From CBFHND01 sp965657085 (GTDB lineage Bacteria; Pseudomonadota; Alphaproteobacteria; Rhodobacterales; Rhodobacteraceae): 64,000 nucleotides of DNA. Of the stretch, positions 17,578 to 26,373 are shown one piece after another; the stretch's first letter is position 1; each line of letters opens with the position of its first letter. The notes under the pieces are model-generated. The model was not told the origin of the DNA and searched no databases. It saw nothing but the letters and a program-made list of their open reading frames with translations. A program made the position numbers and the translations under genes. The stretch lies in contig CBFHND010000005.1 of the NCBI GenBank assembly GCA_965657085.1, positions 1 through 64,000 of the forward strand. Reading direction: 5' to 3'.

Positions 17578-17614
17578 AAGTGCCCCGCACCGAAGGAAGG
17601 TTCGCGGGGCACTT
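17578..17614. terminator. Strong hairpin between gpx and the small Thr-rich gene
   Basis: AAGTGCCCCGC pairs perfectly with GCGGGGCACTT across a 15-nt loop. Read on the minus strand it is followed by TTTT, so it best serves the Thr-rich gene at 17638, and it can also stop the converging gpx transcript. Confidence 0.75.
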
Positions 17615-17637
17615 GAGTACGACAAATCGACCCCGGG

Positions 17638-17901
17638 TCAGGGCGAAGTGGTCGTGGTGGTGGTTGTGCTTGGGTCGTCATCGCCGCTTGCAATTGCAAT
17701 CACAGCGACCGCGCCAACAACGATCGCCGCTGCGGCGCCCGGGGTCAGTGTACCCCCAAGCAATGCGCCTTGCGTCGTGGTTGTGGTTGTCGTGGTGGCC
17801 GTTGTTGCGGTGTTGGTAGTGGTGTCCTGTGCCAACACAGGACCGGCACTGATGGCGGCAATCAAAGCCGCAATGCCAAGTTTTTCAAAAGAGCATTTCA
17901 T
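17638..17901 (-). CDS. Small exported Thr-tailed protein, YjbE-like (87 aa)
   Basis: A signal peptide (residues 1-25, cut after VLAQ) is followed by a threonine run, a glycine/alanine-rich hydrophobic segment (about 48-72), an acidic GDDD and a second threonine run at the C-terminus. This plan matches the small exported YjbE protein of Enterobacteriaceae, which sits with yjbFGH in an exopolysaccharide operon. The start at 17901 follows GGAGAAG. A terminator separates it from the similar gene at 18159, so it probably has its own promoter in 17902-18099. Function unknown; export and the link to the polysaccharide locus are inference. Confidence 0.7.
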   Translation of the reverse strand: MKCSFEKLGIAALIAAISAGPVLAQDTTTNTATTATTTTTTTTQGALLGGTLTPGAAAAIVVGAVAVIAIASGDDDPSTTTTTTTSP

Positions 17902-18099
17902 GATGAACTTCTCCGCTGGGTATATCCCAGCGATGAGGTCTTGGGCCATCAGTCACAAGCGTGTGGAAGGCGTGCACGCAAAACGCGAGGTTTCGCGCCG
18001 ATTTTCAGGGGTTCGATTGGCAATGCTTTGCCGGGAAGTCAGAAACTTTATCGCTCATGGGACGCAAGTCAAATTCGCGGTTCGCAGGTTTGGGTAGTC

Positions 18100-18132
18100 A
18101 AAAAGAAACGGGGCGCCGAAACAGCGCCCCGT
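18100..18132 (-). terminator. Rho-independent terminator after the YjbE-like gene
   Basis: On the minus strand AACGGGGCGC and GCGCCCCGTT form a 10-bp stem with a short loop, followed directly by TCTTTTT. It is a textbook intrinsic terminator ending the yjb-type operon. Confidence 0.88.
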
Positions 18133-18158
18133 TCAAATCTGTACCGGCTTCGAAAAGC

Positions 18159-18407
18159 TTACGGTGTCGACGTTGATGTGTTGTCGTTATCCGCGACAAC
18201 GGTAACGACTACAACGAGACCAAGAGCAGCAAGGGCAGCTCCGCTAGCGCCCAGTGCGCCGAGGCCCAGAACGGCCTGACCGTCGACGTTTTCAACGCCT
18301 TGGCCACCGGAAACAGTTGTGTTCAGAGGGACGTTGCCAGCAACAGCAGGCATCGCCATTGCAGCTGTCAGAGCAGCCGCGGAAACGATTTTGAATACAT
18401 TGGTCAT
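18159..18407 (-). CDS. Small exported YjbE-like protein (82 aa)
   Basis: A Sec signal (residues 1-23, cut after AVAG) precedes a short Thr/Gly segment, then a Gly/Ala/Val-rich hydrophobic stretch (about 46-73) and a short polar tail NDNTSTSTP. The plan is the same as that of the neighbour at 17638, and of the enterobacterial YjbE proteins. AAGGAGT precedes the ATG. It lies 193 bp downstream of yjbF on the same strand and is closed by a strong terminator. The hydrophobic stretch could be a membrane helix or a self-associating segment. Function not established. Confidence 0.75.
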   Translation of the reverse strand: MTNVFKIVSAAALTAAMAMPAVAGNVPLNTTVSGGQGVENVDGQAVLGLGALGASGAALAALGLVVVVTVVADNDNTSTSTP

Positions 18408-18600
18408 GATATGACTCCTTGGATCGGACGCTTGATAATTAAACTACAACCAAAGCTGTCACAACCAAGTTTCGTTGAAGTTACCGTTTTTGTTCTCAGA
18501 CGGCCCAAATTGCGCTGAATTTTGTGCGACTTTGCCACAGTTGTGGCGCCAGACGCATTTTTCGCGTCCCTCGATGCAGCGCCTCGAATCAGTTGACTGA

Positions 18601-19278
18601 TTATTTTTTGAGCAAACGCATTTTCAGGTATCCAATGCCTGGCCCCGCCCATTGGCGGGATTTCCAGACCGTTCCGTCACGGCGATCAGCCCAATAATCA
18701 TTGGTAAACGACCCGCTTGTGTTCTCGCAGGTTTCCCGCAAGTGGGTGGTGGCGCGTTTGCTGCCAACGATCTCAATCGTTTCGGGGCCGACAACGTTGA
18801 CGGCACAGGCCAGTACCATGCGGTCCACACCATTCAGGTCGTTGCGGATGTACATCTCACGGTCTCCGCCGGTGTCCGACCGGGTCCGCACCGCGGAAAC
18901 GGCGGGTGCCGCATCTGCCGACGTCAGATCATGGCCAAGGCCGCGGGTGCCGACCAAGACGCCGTCGCGCAGGATGATTTGCCGTTTGTCACCGGATTGC
19001 CAGACAACAAGCCGCCGGTTGTCGCGACGCGCCAGTGGGATCAGGAATGCCGTTTGATCGCGCTCGTCCGATACAACTTCGAGGGACGCAATCGTCAAGC
19101 TGTTGATCAATTCCGGGGTCAGGGTTGGCAGTGGCGCGGGTTCTTGCCGCCTGTCACGACGGGCAGAAATCACTTCACCGAAAAGCCCGGCTTGCGTGGA
19201 TGCGGTTTCGGTCCCGCCCGAACAACCAATCAGAATGGTCAGGGCCAAAAGGCTCAGGTATTTGCAATGCCGGATCAT
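18601..19278 (-). CDS. yjbF: YjbF/GfcB-family lipoprotein (capsule/exopolysaccharide locus)
   Basis: A predicted outer-membrane lipoprotein, 225 aa. The start at 19278 is fixed by the 4-nt overlap with the yjbH stop and gives a lipoprotein signal ending ILIGC. The body resembles YjbF/GfcB, small lipoproteins required for assembly of group 4 capsule or related exopolysaccharide, with the AFLIPLARRDNRRLVVWQSG and DRMVLACAV blocks. In this genome it follows yjbH instead of preceding it, and no yjbG (gfcC) gene is present between them. Role in secretion is known only by family. Confidence 0.8.
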   Translation of the reverse strand: MIRHCKYLSLLALTILIGCSGGTETASTQAGLFGEVISARRDRRQEPAPLPTLTPELINSLTIASLEVVSDERDQTAFLIPLARRDNRRLVVWQSGDKRQIILRDGVLVGTRGLGHDLTSADAAPAVSAVRTRSDTGGDREMYIRNDLNGVDRMVLACAVNVVGPETIEIVGSKRATTHLRETCENTSGSFTNDYWADRRDGTVWKSRQWAGPGIGYLKMRLLKK

Positions 19279-21443
19279 TCCCAAACCCTCCCCCAATCAG
19301 ACACGATATCGTTGCGGTGACCATGGCGGACTTGCTCATAGAGCCTTCCCGGCACTTCAAGACGTGCACCGCCGTCACGCTGGATCGGGCGGATGGTTGT
19401 GCCGATGGTCTGTTTGGTCGGTTTGCCCAGGAACCAACTCACCGGAATTTCCAGCAGGATGCCCTTGTCAAAGGAGCCTTCGCCAAAGTCTTCGGCGGAC
19501 ACATCCGTCAGGGTAAAGAACCCGCCAACTTTCCAGCCGTTGGCAAATTCGCGTGTCAGGGTTGCCGTGGCGCCCACATCTCCGGCGAGGTAACGTCCGA
19601 CGTCAAGTTGGGCATGATAGCCGCGGCCAAGTTCGTAGTAGGCCGACACATGTCCGGTTGCCACGCTGTAGTCCTGAAATCCAAGCCGCTGCTCGAATTC
19701 GCGTTGTTTGACATAGTTGGCCTCAGCCCCGAGAGCGAGGCGGCTGTTGACGGGTTTCCACAGCAATTCCGCCGAGATACCGCCGAACATCCGTTCCAGA
19801 TACCCCGCCGAAATACGGGCATAGGTGTTCCGGCTCGGTTTCCACTGTTTCGAGATATACAAGTTGTTCAGAGACGTTTCGGTGGCGCGGGAATAAAGCA
19901 GCGCGTCGGTGCGGACGCGCGGCAGGACCGACGTTGAAAGCCTCCTGCTGTCGGCCACGTTGCCGGCAAGGCGATGGCGCACTTCGCCCGAGATCAACCA
20001 ACCCGGCGCGAACCGATAGCGGAATTCGGCGCTGACACCCGCATCGGCACGAACGGGATCATCCGGGTCGAAATAGCTGGGCGAAACATATGGACCAAAT
20101 GACCAGTTGAAGGACGGGAACAGATCGGGGTTGGTGACCGCGTCGGTTCCTTCTGGGGATGCGTCCGCAAAGCCTGTGACGGCCAGCAAGGCGTCGGTTG
20201 CCCCGGGCGAGAATTCCAACGCCTCAAGATCAGACCGCCGGATTGTCACATTGGACAGGGCCAGGTTGTTCTGGACAATGACAAGTTCGAAGGTTTCAAC
20301 GGATGGCGGTAGGACCTGGGCCATCACGCGTGCTGCGCGGCCAATGGCGGCTGAATCCGAAGGATAGCGGCGGTTCATGAAACGCAATTGTGCCCGATTT
20401 GCTGTGACGGACAGCGCCACAAAGGTCAGCCCCTCTTTGGCCAGCAATGGGGTCAATGCATCGCGGATTGTTGTCGGAGCCGAGGCGCTTTGCGCCCAGT
20501 CTTCGGACCACGCCTGTGGGTTTGTGCGCCGTTCAGGTCGGGGCAGAACGGGTGTCGGTCCAGCAACGGAAAACGGTGTTAAGGCGCGCTTGGGGTTCAA
20601 CTGCAATTGCGCGCTGATCCCGAATTCCGACCCGTACATGTAATAGGCGCCAAGGCGCAGACGTTCGGAATACTGATACTCCGCACCAAAGTTGAAACGG
20701 GACTTGCGGGTGAACACCCCGCGCGACGTTTCCGGCAGGTAAGCGTCCGAGCTGTATTCGGCCTTCAACCCAAGGCGGTTGTTGATCTGCCATTCAAGGC
20801 CGGCAAACGGTGCGGCGGGTCCGCGAAACCATTGGTCATAGGCAAGATCGCCGCCGGTGCTGTTGGGGTTGAAGGTCGGGCGGTCACTTCCGAAGGGGCT
20901 GCCGATGCTGCCCGACGATGCCAGCCTTCCCCATCCAAGACCCGCGGACAACTTGATCTGCCCGGGCAATGACAATGGTTGATCGAATGTCTTGGTCGCA
21001 ACGACGTATTCTGCGGCGTTGATCCCCGTGCCTGCGAAATCCTGAAGACCCACAGTGATGGCCGGCCAATAGAGGCCCTCGCGCCGCAACAAGAAGCGCA
21101 CATCGAAATTGCGGTCTCGGTAGGTGGAAAAGCCGTTGTCGTTCCAGTCCTGTATGCCGACATAGCGGAATGTGGCCGAGATGCGCGGCGAGAACTGAAA
21201 GCTGAGCGCGGTGCGTGTGATGCCCCCAAAGCTTGATACGGTCACGGCCAATTGTCCGTCGGGCATCGCAGTCGCGCCGGGCATGTCGATCACCCCGGGC
21301 AAACCGTATTGGTTCAACGATGGTTGAACCGGCATTTTGAACTTGGGGGTGGACGTCTCTTGCGCATGCGCATCGGCGCCGGACACGGCAAGCAGTGCGG
21401 CGGCCACAACGATTTTTGGCTTGGTGAATGTCGACCGCTTCAC
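19275..21443 (-). CDS. yjbH: YjbH/GfcD-family outer membrane protein for exopolysaccharide export
   Basis: A large beta-rich outer-membrane protein, about 722 aa. It opens with a signal peptide ending ADAHAQ and the family block YGLPGVIDMPGA, followed by many alternating aromatic strands of a barrel and a C-terminal domain ending in the PVSWFLGKPTKQ segment. YjbH/GfcD proteins belong to group 4 capsule-type loci and are thought to form part of the secretion route. GTG at 21443 is preferred since it puts the signal peptide at the N-terminus; the open frame runs to 21506. Translation of yjbF is coupled to its stop. Confidence 0.85.
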   Translation of the reverse strand: MKRSTFTKPKIVVAAALLAVSGADAHAQETSTPKFKMPVQPSLNQYGLPGVIDMPGATAMPDGQLAVTVSSFGGITRTALSFQFSPRISATFRYVGIQDWNDNGFSTYRDRNFDVRFLLRREGLYWPAITVGLQDFAGTGINAAEYVVATKTFDQPLSLPGQIKLSAGLGWGRLASSGSIGSPFGSDRPTFNPNSTGGDLAYDQWFRGPAAPFAGLEWQINNRLGLKAEYSSDAYLPETSRGVFTRKSRFNFGAEYQYSERLRLGAYYMYGSEFGISAQLQLNPKRALTPFSVAGPTPVLPRPERRTNPQAWSEDWAQSASAPTTIRDALTPLLAKEGLTFVALSVTANRAQLRFMNRRYPSDSAAIGRAARVMAQVLPPSVETFELVIVQNNLALSNVTIRRSDLEALEFSPGATDALLAVTGFADASPEGTDAVTNPDLFPSFNWSFGPYVSPSYFDPDDPVRADAGVSAEFRYRFAPGWLISGEVRHRLAGNVADSRRLSTSVLPRVRTDALLYSRATETSLNNLYISKQWKPSRNTYARISAGYLERMFGGISAELLWKPVNSRLALGAEANYVKQREFEQRLGFQDYSVATGHVSAYYELGRGYHAQLDVGRYLAGDVGATATLTREFANGWKVGGFFTLTDVSAEDFGEGSFDKGILLEIPVSWFLGKPTKQTIGTTIRPIQRDGGARLEVPGRLYEQVRHGHRNDIVSDWGRVWE

Positions 21444-21551
21444 GATGTCCCCGATCCTTTGGATGATCCTTGCAACGTTACACCACAGGGACAGGTCACA
21501 GATCAATATTCGTGGTCAGAAACGAAAGGTTCTGTGCTCAAAACGCGGCTT

Positions 21552-23465
21552 TCAGGTGACAGGCGTTAGTGCCGGGGTTTCTTCTTCTTCAGTATTCGAC
21601 GTGGCCCGCTTGTATCCTTCGACCCAGCGCATGGCGACAGTGCGCGCTGCTTCTCCGTCACCCGCGGCCATCGCAGATCGAAGGGCGCGCAAGGCACCTG
21701 CAATCTCGATCTCGGACAGGGCTTCTTCATCGGCATAGAAAATCTTGCGATGCCCTGTCCCGATCAGGCTTCCGCTCAGCGTCAGTTCTTCGGTCATCTT
21801 TTCGCCGGGACGCAGGCCAGTAAACTCAATCTCGATATCGCCGTCCGGATTCTTGCTGTCGCGCACGGTATAGCCCGCACTTTCGATGACCTGACGGGCC
21901 AGTTGTTCGATGTTCACAGGCTTGCCCATGTCCAGAACGAACACTTCGCCACCCCTGGCCATGGCACCCGCGCGCAGCACAAGGTTCACCGCCTCTTGCA
22001 CGGTCATGAAATAGCGCGACACTTCGGGATGTGTCACGGTCACCGGGCCGCCACGCTGCAGTTGTTCCTGAAACAGAGGCACAACGGAACCGGAGGATCC
22101 GAGCACGTTGCCAAAGCGGACCATCGCATAAACAGGCCCTTCACCGGTTGGTACGCGCGTCGCTAGATCCTGAACCACCAGCTCGGCCAGACGCTTGGAC
22201 GCGCCCATGACATTTGTGGGACGCACAGCCTTGTCCGAGCTGATCAAGATAAACCGGTCCACACCGGCACTTGCCGCTTCGGTCGCCAGTGTCTGGGTGC
22301 CCAGCACATTGTTGGCCATACCGGTCAGCGGGTTGGATTCGACCAATGGTACGTGCTTGTAGGCAGCAGCGTGCAGCACGACTTCAACCGCATGTTGGGC
22401 CAAAACACGACGGACCTGACGTGCATCTGTGACTGAGCCAAGAACCGGCACAATTTCGATTTTGGCATCTTCAGAGATTTGCCGCATCTCCATATCGACC
22501 TTGTAAAGCGCAAGCTCGCTCAACTCGAACAGGATAAGTTTGGCCGGGCGACACTCAAGCACCTGACGGCAAAGCTCAGATCCGATTGATCCGCCCGCGC
22601 CCGAGATCAGCACGGTCTTGCCCTTGTAGCTGTCGACGCCGCTTTGTCCCTTGTCTGCAGCAACCTCGTCCCGGTTGAGAAACAGATGCGGCTCCACCTT
22701 GGTCAGTTTGTCGACAAGCGCTTCTTCACCAATCAGCTGAGCAAAAGATGGCAATGCCTGAACCTCGAGGCCCATCTTTTGCAGGCGTCGCGCGATCTGC
22801 GCCTGTTTTGGCAGGCTCAAAGAGGGCAAGGCCAGCAAAACGCGATCGATGTTCTTTTCTGACGCGATTTCCGCGATGCGAACGGGCGAATATACGGGCA
22901 GACGCGACACGATCAGGCCATGCAGCGCCTTGTTGTCGTCGACAAAAGCGACCGGTTCGATTTGTTCGTGACTGCGAAGTGCAGACACAAGCTGCGTTCC
23001 AGTTGTACCGGCGCCGTAAATCATCACGCGGCACCGTTCGTTGGACCGCCGATAGATGGCGAGAACGATCTGCAAAAGCACAGCGCGGCTGATGATCGAA
23101 AAGACGAAAAAGCTGGTGCCAAAGACGATATGCGTTCCGTAGCTGATTGGCAGGCGCGCCGCCTGGGCCAGCAGGAAGGACACAATCACCAGCGCAACGG
23201 AAAAGGCGCCGGTCAGGCCGATGGCCCCCGTTTCGTAGGAATTGAGCTGAATGGAAGACACGCCCATCACCACAGAGAGGGTCGCGGCAATGATCAGTAG
23301 ATATGGCAGCACGGGCAGATAGCCCAACATCATCTGCCACGCGTCGGGTGTAGAAATTTGCAGGTTGAAGGCAAAAAACAGCGCAAGAGGGATCAAGGCA
23401 GAGTCGATCGCCAGCATGATGTTGCGTTTTTGGGACCGCGACAGCGATTTGATCAAGTTCAACAA
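21552..23465 (-). CDS. Membrane-anchored nucleotide-sugar 4,6-dehydratase (WbpM/CapD/FlaA1 family)
   Basis: Makes a UDP-4-keto-6-deoxy-hexose precursor for surface polysaccharide. The N-terminus has four to five membrane helices (about residues 15-115), followed by a CoA-binding-like Rossmann domain and the catalytic SDR domain with GAGGSIGSE and SSDKAVRPTNVMGASK, where Met replaces the usual Tyr as in WbpM-type enzymes. Start: an AAGGGGGA ribosome site precedes TTG codons at 23465 and 23462, which would begin the protein LLNLIKSLSR; an ATG at 23486 and a GTG at 23507 lack such a site. About 640 aa, the normal length. Upstream of yjbH on the same strand. Confidence 0.9.
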   Translation of the reverse strand: MLNLIKSLSRSQKRNIMLAIDSALIPLALFFAFNLQISTPDAWQMMLGYLPVLPYLLIIAATLSVVMGVSSIQLNSYETGAIGLTGAFSVALVIVSFLLAQAARLPISYGTHIVFGTSFFVFSIISRAVLLQIVLAIYRRSNERCRVMIYGAGTTGTQLVSALRSHEQIEPVAFVDDNKALHGLIVSRLPVYSPVRIAEIASEKNIDRVLLALPSLSLPKQAQIARRLQKMGLEVQALPSFAQLIGEEALVDKLTKVEPHLFLNRDEVAADKGQSGVDSYKGKTVLISGAGGSIGSELCRQVLECRPAKLILFELSELALYKVDMEMRQISEDAKIEIVPVLGSVTDARQVRRVLAQHAVEVVLHAAAYKHVPLVESNPLTGMANNVLGTQTLATEAASAGVDRFILISSDKAVRPTNVMGASKRLAELVVQDLATRVPTGEGPVYAMVRFGNVLGSSGSVVPLFQEQLQRGGPVTVTHPEVSRYFMTVQEAVNLVLRAGAMARGGEVFVLDMGKPVNIEQLARQVIESAGYTVRDSKNPDGDIEIEFTGLRPGEKMTEELTLSGSLIGTGHRKIFYADEEALSEIEIAGALRALRSAMAAGDGEAARTVAMRWVEGYKRATSNTEEEETPALTPVT

Positions 23466-23654
23466 TAGGTCCCCCTTCCACGCCATTCTGGCGATTACTT
23501 TTATCACACGGCGTTTGTTAAAAGCGTGTGACGAAATGCTGCGAGTGCAAAAAAGACGTCGTTATCAGGAAATCAACCGTTTGCCGCACAAGATGCCCAA
23601 AAATAAGGCAACATCAACACGTATATGCCGCAGCGCATCGATTCGCAGCACATT

Positions 23655-24293
23655 TTATGATGAGCAATCCTTTTCGGCGGCACGCCGCCGTCGAAACAGG
23701 TTTCCAATGGTCTGAAAAACCAGATCAAAATCATAGCAGGTGTTCTGGTGTCGCTGATAAATCAGATCAAGACGGGCCTTTCGCGGCACGCAGTTGCGGG
23801 TATAGACCCTGTCGGTTTCTTCGGGCGTGGTGCAACGCGCCAGAAGGCGGTCTTCGTGCTTGTGATAGCGGATCGTGGCCAGCCCTGTGACACCAGGTCG
23901 GGATTTGAGCACTTCGCCATAGATCTCCGGAAATCGCTCGACATACTCGCGCAGTGGCGGCCTTGGTCCGACAAAGCTGAGATCACCTTTGAGAATGTTC
24001 CAAAGCTGCGGAAATTCATCCAAACGCTTTGCACGCAGGCGCGCGCCAAGGGGTGTAATACGCGATTGTTTGTCGCCACCTGAAACGCCTGCGTCCTTGT
24101 CAACGACCGTCATGGTGCGAAACTTCCACAGGCCAAAGGGCTCGGTCGGTGATTTCATGCGTTCGGCCACATAAAACAGCGGCCGACCCTGTTTGATCCA
24201 GATATACACGATCAACCACAAGATCACCGGACCAAGGATCACCACCAGCAGGCTGGCGAAAAACAGATCAAAAATGCGCTTGCGCCAGGTCAT
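23655..24293 (-). CDS. Sugar transferase (monotopic phosphoglycosyl transferase, WcaJ/PglC type)
   Basis: Starts polysaccharide repeat-unit assembly by moving a sugar-1-phosphate onto undecaprenyl phosphate. One N-terminal re-entrant or spanning helix (about 8-32) is followed by the catalytic domain with the conserved FGLWKFRTM, RLRAKRLDEFPQLWN (the Asp-Glu dyad) and GDLSFVGPRPP blocks. It lacks the long multi-helix N-terminus of WbaP and is the short form, 212 aa. The start at 24293 overlaps the upstream epimerase stop (ATGA), so the two are coupled. Supplies the first lipid-linked sugar for this exopolysaccharide locus. Confidence 0.93.
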   Translation of the reverse strand: MTWRKRIFDLFFASLLVVILGPVILWLIVYIWIKQGRPLFYVAERMKSPTEPFGLWKFRTMTVVDKDAGVSGGDKQSRITPLGARLRAKRLDEFPQLWNILKGDLSFVGPRPPLREYVERFPEIYGEVLKSRPGVTGLATIRYHKHEDRLLARCTTPEETDRVYTRNCVPRKARLDLIYQRHQNTCYDFDLVFQTIGNLFRRRRAAEKDCSS

Positions 24294-25132
24294 GTCAAAG
24301 CCTCGATTGCCCGCCATTCATCGACCATGCCCGTGGCGGTAGACGCTTGTGGCGCGAAAGTGATGACCTGTTCAAGCATGTCTGTGTTCAACACCACTTC
24401 GGCAATGGTGGCATCCGTCGCGGGACGGGGTGACCATGCGCGTCCAGTGGCGTCCAGCAGTGTGCCCATTTCAATCGCGCCGGGGGCTGCCAGGTTCAAT
24501 ACCTGCGGCAGATCGGAGCGTCCGGCCAGAGTGGCCATAACCCGTGCAAGTGTGATCGGGCCCATATAGCTGCGCCTTGGCGTTGCGCCATCTGCAAAGC
24601 TGTCAATTTGCATGCCGGGCTGCCATCCGCCCAGAATGGCATCTGCCCCGGCGATATTGCCGATCCTGAGGTTCGTTGACGGGTGCGGATGTGCGTTGGC
24701 CGCCCGTTCCATTTCAAGCTTCGCTTGTCCGTAGGCCCCGGATGGATTGCATGGCCGGTTTTCTTTCAGGTTGCGACCGCCGGGCGCATAAACCGCCGCG
24801 GATGAGGCAAGCAAGACGGGTCCGGCACCGGCTTTGCAAGCAGCGTCCAATGCCGCGACCGCCAACGCGCGGTTCAATTTCAAATCACCACCGCTGGCGT
24901 CCGTGACGCCCGCCAGACAGATCACCCAGGCCGCTCCATTCAGCAGGCCTTGCAATTTGGCCGGTTCGTTCAGGATATCTACCTGATCGAACTCCGCACT
25001 TGCGGTGCGCGATTGCCATTTCACCGGCGCATCCTGCCAGACTGCGCGCAGGATTTGCCCCAAGCGTCCTGTGGCCCCAAGGACGACACCCGGCAATAAA
25101 TTCGTATCAAAGCTTGAAATCGTTGACGACAT
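24290..25132 (-). CDS. NAD-dependent epimerase/dehydratase family protein
   Basis: An extended SDR, 280 aa, with the nucleotide loop GATGRLGQ near the start (residues about 19-26) and a SSAAVYAPGG block with a downstream YGQAK (Tyr-x3-Lys). It probably modifies a nucleotide-linked sugar for the polysaccharide made by the neighbouring genes, but the substrate cannot be told. The ATG at 25132 is chosen because the domain begins soon after; the open frame extends 44 codons further without a ribosome site. It is first of the minus-strand operon, divergent from the Wza-like gene with about 115 bp between. Confidence 0.85.
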   Translation of the reverse strand: MSSTISSFDTNLLPGVVLGATGRLGQILRAVWQDAPVKWQSRTASAEFDQVDILNEPAKLQGLLNGAAWVICLAGVTDASGGDLKLNRALAVAALDAACKAGAGPVLLASSAAVYAPGGRNLKENRPCNPSGAYGQAKLEMERAANAHPHPSTNLRIGNIAGADAILGGWQPGMQIDSFADGATPRRSYMGPITLARVMATLAGRSDLPQVLNLAAPGAIEMGTLLDATGRAWSPRPATDATIAEVVLNTDMLEQVITFAPQASTATGMVDEWRAIEALT

Positions 25133-25246
25133 GGCCCGAACCAGTATCTTGCCCACAAACGAATTCCAACGCCTTGCAGTGCGTCGGAGCACCAGTCTGC
25201 CAAAAAATGGTGCATTTACAAATGTCTGGCCGGGGGGCAACCGACA

Positions 25247-26359
25247 ATGACAGCTTTGAGGCATCTGCTCTTGTGTATTCTCGCAGGAGCCACATTGACC
25301 GCATGTTCCGTTTTACCACGTGGCGCGGCCGTGGAATCCGAGATTTTGAGACAGTCCGACGACGCAGAGTCTGACTTTGCGATCTACCCGGTCACCCGCG
25401 CGTTTTTGCCCAGTGTGGATCAATGGCCGCGCGTGAACGAAAAGCGTCTGGGATGGATCGGCCACAGTCACGGAGCCAATGCACAGGTTATCGCACCGGG
25501 TGACACGCTGAACATCCGCATCTGGGATTCCAGCGAAACATCTCTTTTGACCGGACCGGGCCAGCCGTCGACCGATCTCACGGGCGTGCGGGTCACGCCG
25601 AATGGCATGGTGTTCATCCCCTACGTGGGCAAGGTCAATGTGTCGGGTCGTACACCAGACAGCGCACGTACCGCGATCCAACGCAGTCTTGAAGTGGTGG
25701 TGCCGTCTGCGCAGGTTCAGGTCGTCATGGCCGAAGGACGCATGAACTCGGTTGATCTTGTTGGAGGGGTGCGCGCACCCGGAGCCTTCCCGATGCCTGA
25801 TCGCAATTACTCGGTTCTAAGCCTCATCGCGGCCGGTGGTGGCGTGGAAGGCGGGCTGGCCAATCCGCAGATCAAGCTGGTGCGTGGGCGCAGTATCTAT
25901 GCTACTTCGATCAATCGCCTTTATGAAAACCCGTCGCTGGACACGCGTCTGCGCGGGGGCGACAAGGTTATCATCGAAGCCGACGAGCGGTACTTCCTGT
26001 CGCTGGGCGCCGCTGGCACCGAAGCGCTTCATCCGTTCACCAAGGACCATATTTCCGCGATGGACGCCGTGTCGATCATCGGCGGTGTCAATGACAGCCG
26101 CGGTGATCCCCAAGGCATCCTGATCCTGCGGGAATACCCGGGCAATGCGGTCCGACCCGGTGTGCGCGGACCGCGCAAACAGCGTGTGGTCTTTACCCTT
26201 GATCTGACGGATTCCGATGGCCTCTTTTCGGCGCGGAATTTCGAGATCAATTCCAAGGATGTCGTTCTTGTCACTGAAAGCCCGATCACCAGCACCCGCA
26301 CGGTTCTGGGACTGATCGGATCGGTCTTTGGCGTCGCCAATACGCTCAGCAGCAATTGA
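25247..26359 (+). CDS. Polysaccharide export lipoprotein (Wza-like outer-membrane channel)
   Basis: A Poly_export/SLBB family lipoprotein, 370 aa. The signal ends in the lipobox TLTAC (Cys20), so it is lipidated and carried to the outer membrane. The export domain starts around residue 78 (APGDTLNIRIWD) and the SLBB segments follow (DLVGGVRAPGAFP and SLGAAGTEAL). In Wza these parts build an octameric channel for capsular polysaccharide. No Wzc-type tyrosine kinase follows it in this window. Divergent from the epimerase-led operon and probably sharing its regulatory gap. Confidence 0.92.
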   Translation: MTALRHLLLCILAGATLTACSVLPRGAAVESEILRQSDDAESDFAIYPVTRAFLPSVDQWPRVNEKRLGWIGHSHGANAQVIAPGDTLNIRIWDSSETSLLTGPGQPSTDLTGVRVTPNGMVFIPYVGKVNVSGRTPDSARTAIQRSLEVVVPSAQVQVVMAEGRMNSVDLVGGVRAPGAFPMPDRNYSVLSLIAAGGGVEGGLANPQIKLVRGRSIYATSINRLYENPSLDTRLRGGDKVIIEADERYFLSLGAAGTEALHPFTKDHISAMDAVSIIGGVNDSRGDPQGILILREYPGNAVRPGVRGPRKQRVVFTLDLTDSDGLFSARNFEINSKDVVLVTESPITSTRTVLGLIGSVFGVANTLSSN

Positions 26360-26373
26360 TCTGGTGCTGATCC

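Noticed and set aside
17640..17820. Short tandem GTC/GGT-type repeats resembling a microsatellite or CRISPR
   Set aside because: They are codons for the threonine runs of the small exported protein; no regular spacer pattern.
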